Below, piece after piece: positions 62,878-64,000 of a stretch of DNA of 64,000 bases (positions are counted from its first letter, which is position 1; every line of letters begins with the position of its first letter). The notes beneath the pieces are model-generated. The model saw only the letters and a list, made by a program, of their open reading frames with translations. It made no database searches and had not been told where the DNA came from. The stretch covers positions 1-64,000 of the forward strand of contig NZ_JANHOF010000004.1 in NCBI RefSeq assembly GCF_024498075.1, in the 5' to 3' direction. A program made the position numbers and the translations under genes. Source of the stretch: Paenibacillus mendelii (lineage in GTDB: Bacteria > Bacillota > Bacilli > Paenibacillales > Paenibacillaceae).

Positions 62878-64000
62878 CTATTCAAAGCTCATTCGTTCGA
62901 ACGGCAGCTCGAATTGCGTCTGCTTGAAGGAGATTCCCTGCAGATCCGCAGGAGCGACGACCGTCACGCTGCCGTTCGTAAGCGGAATAAACACGGCTTC
63001 TTCATGTGCGATCGTCAGAATATTCTTGTACAAGCCCTTCCTCGTCTCTTCGTCCGTGGATACCATCACTTCCTCTATCTTCCCGTAGAGCTCCTGCGCT
63101 TGCGGTAGACCGCTCGTCGTGTGGAGATAAGCTGTTTCGGACGTAAATGCCGTAATCGTGCTTTGCGGATCGTAGGCAAGTCCCCATGTCTGGTTAAATA
63201 ACAGATCGTAATCGCCGATCGATCTCCGGTTCGCAATCGCGGAGGATTCCTCACCGACAAGCTCCAGCTTCATTCCGATTTTGAGCGTCTCGCTCTGTAG
63301 CAGCTCTGCCTGCGTCTTCTGCGAGGATGAATTCACATCGTAATAAAGCTTGATTGCGAGCTGACGGCCATCCTTCGACCGTATTTCGGTTCCATCCGCA
63401 TTCGTCCAGCCGGCTTCCTCCAGCAGTTTCGCAGCCACTTCGGGATTGTACTCCCTCTTCTGCAGCCCCGCGTCGGCATAGTTGACGTTAGACGAGAACA
63501 AGGTCTCCGCCGGCGTTTCCGTGCCGCTGAAGATGGTGCGGCTGATCGTCTCGCGGTCGATAGATTGCCAGATGGCTTCCCTAACAGCCTTCTCGCTGAC
63601 GGGACTTGAGGCTTGGCTGCTATTGGCTACAATCATTTTCGTATTCATAGGCTCGCTCCGGACGATCTGGTAATCGCCTGTCTCCGCCAGCCGCTGCATA
63701 GCGTCTACATCAATGCTGTCCGTACCGCGATCGTCGGTGAACACGAAGTTCACCTCGCCCTTCTGAAGCGCCAGAAGCGTTGTCTCGCCAGCCGGCAACA
63801 CCTTAGCCGTGATCTTCTTCACGGTAGGCGCTCCGCCCCAATAGGCCTCATTCGCCACGAAGGTAGCAAACTGCTCTGTCACATGCTCTTCAAGAATGTA
63901 GGGACCCGTACCGTGGTAAGCCGTTACGCCATCCTTTGTTTCTCCATTCTGGAAGTCCTTAGGCGAGATGAACACATACGGCCGTGTCATGGATAATTCC
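62878..64000 (-). CDS. cntA: Extracellular solute-binding protein (CntA-like), 5' end beyond window
   Basis: At least 374 codons; the frame (ELSMTRPYVFISP) is open at the window edge. SBP_bac_5 family: GVTAYHGTGPYILEEHVTEQ (the GTGPY motif), EAYWGGAPTVKKITAKVLP, ALQKGEVNFVF, AVREAIWQSIDRETISRTIF, AAKLLEEAGWTNADG, and YDLLFNQTWGLAYDPQSTI. It would be a lipoprotein whose signal lies outside the window. Homologues bind peptides, nickel, or nickel/zinc-staphylopine; the operon context points to the last. Stop 56 bp before cntB. Confidence 0.82.
   Translation of the reverse strand, partial: ELSMTRPYVFISPKDFQNGETKDGVTAYHGTGPYILEEHVTEQFATFVANEAYWGGAPTVKKITAKVLPAGETTLLALQKGEVNFVFTDDRGTDSIDVDAMQRLAETGDYQIVRSEPMNTKMIVANSSQASSPVSEKAVREAIWQSIDRETISRTIFSGTETPAETLFSSNVNYADAGLQKREYNPEVAAKLLEEAGWTNADGTEIRSKDGRQLAIKLYYDVNSSSQKTQAELLQSETLKIGMKLELVGEESSAIANRRSIGDYDLLFNQTWGLAYDPQSTITAFTSETAYLHTTSGLPQAQELYGKIEEVMVSTDEETRKGLYKNILTIAHEEAVFIPLTNGSVTVVAPADLQGISFKQTQFELPFERMSFE

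Overview
The window looks like chromosomal DNA of a Paenibacillus-like member of the Paenibacillaceae. The evidence is strong AGGAGG-type ribosome-binding sites, Bacillus-type Zur operators, an AdcC-type zinc ATPase, a SpoVB-like flippase, large secreted multi-domain polysaccharide-degrading enzymes and many IS110 relics. This is inference from gene content; there is no rRNA or other taxonomic marker in the window.

1-15.6 kb is accessory and badly eroded. Intact genes (a VOC protein, an ArsR-SRPBCC-methyltransferase operon, a DUF2268 protease-MerR/TipAS operon with a textbook MerR operator, an alpha-galactosidase of about 995 aa, a DUF5946 protein) lie among gene wrecks: an SDR, a tyrosine recombinase, an FN3 domain, dapA, a WG-repeat protein, a CynX-type transporter, a HAD phosphatase and IS110 pieces. 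15.6-28.9 kb holds an orphan mraY, a sigma-region-4/VOC fusion, a heparinase II/III-like lyase of 1065 aa, a DUF1579 protein, a secreted helveticin J-like protein and a CehA/McbA metallohydrolase, separated by IS110 and IS3 debris.

28.9-37 kb is a zinc-starvation island. A zur-znuC-znuB-znuA operon has two Zur boxes in its promoter. A third Zur box sits between a 2Fe-2S ferredoxin-like gene and a broken folE2, and a fourth precedes an intact CobW/YciC-type GTPase. Two more CobW genes, moaB and folE2 are frameshifted. A 49-aa ribosomal protein L33 has lost half of its zinc ligands. 37-57.6 kb carries PadR, a secreted sugar-binding/TIM-barrel protein of about 1490 aa, a DHA2 exporter, a Gfo/Idh/MocA dehydrogenase, an AraC regulator, a SpoVB-like flippase and an AAA ATPase, again mixed with truncated genes.

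57.9-64 kb is one minus-strand operon: substrate-binding protein, two permeases, two ATPases and an MFS exporter. This is the cntABCDF-E order of opine-metallophore (staphylopine-like) systems; the synthesis genes cntKLM, if present, would lie beyond the right edge. Together with the Zur island it suggests a strong investment in scavenging zinc or other divalent metals.

Two dispersed element families are not explained by known genes. The first is a repeat of about 80-95 bp with CGTTAGTTGA-like ends around a hairpin (at least seven copies, always between genes or at gene ends). The second is a rarer three-part structure (direct repeat of 30-bp period, long palindrome, A-run and second hairpin) at about 18.4, 54.1 and 57.8 kb.
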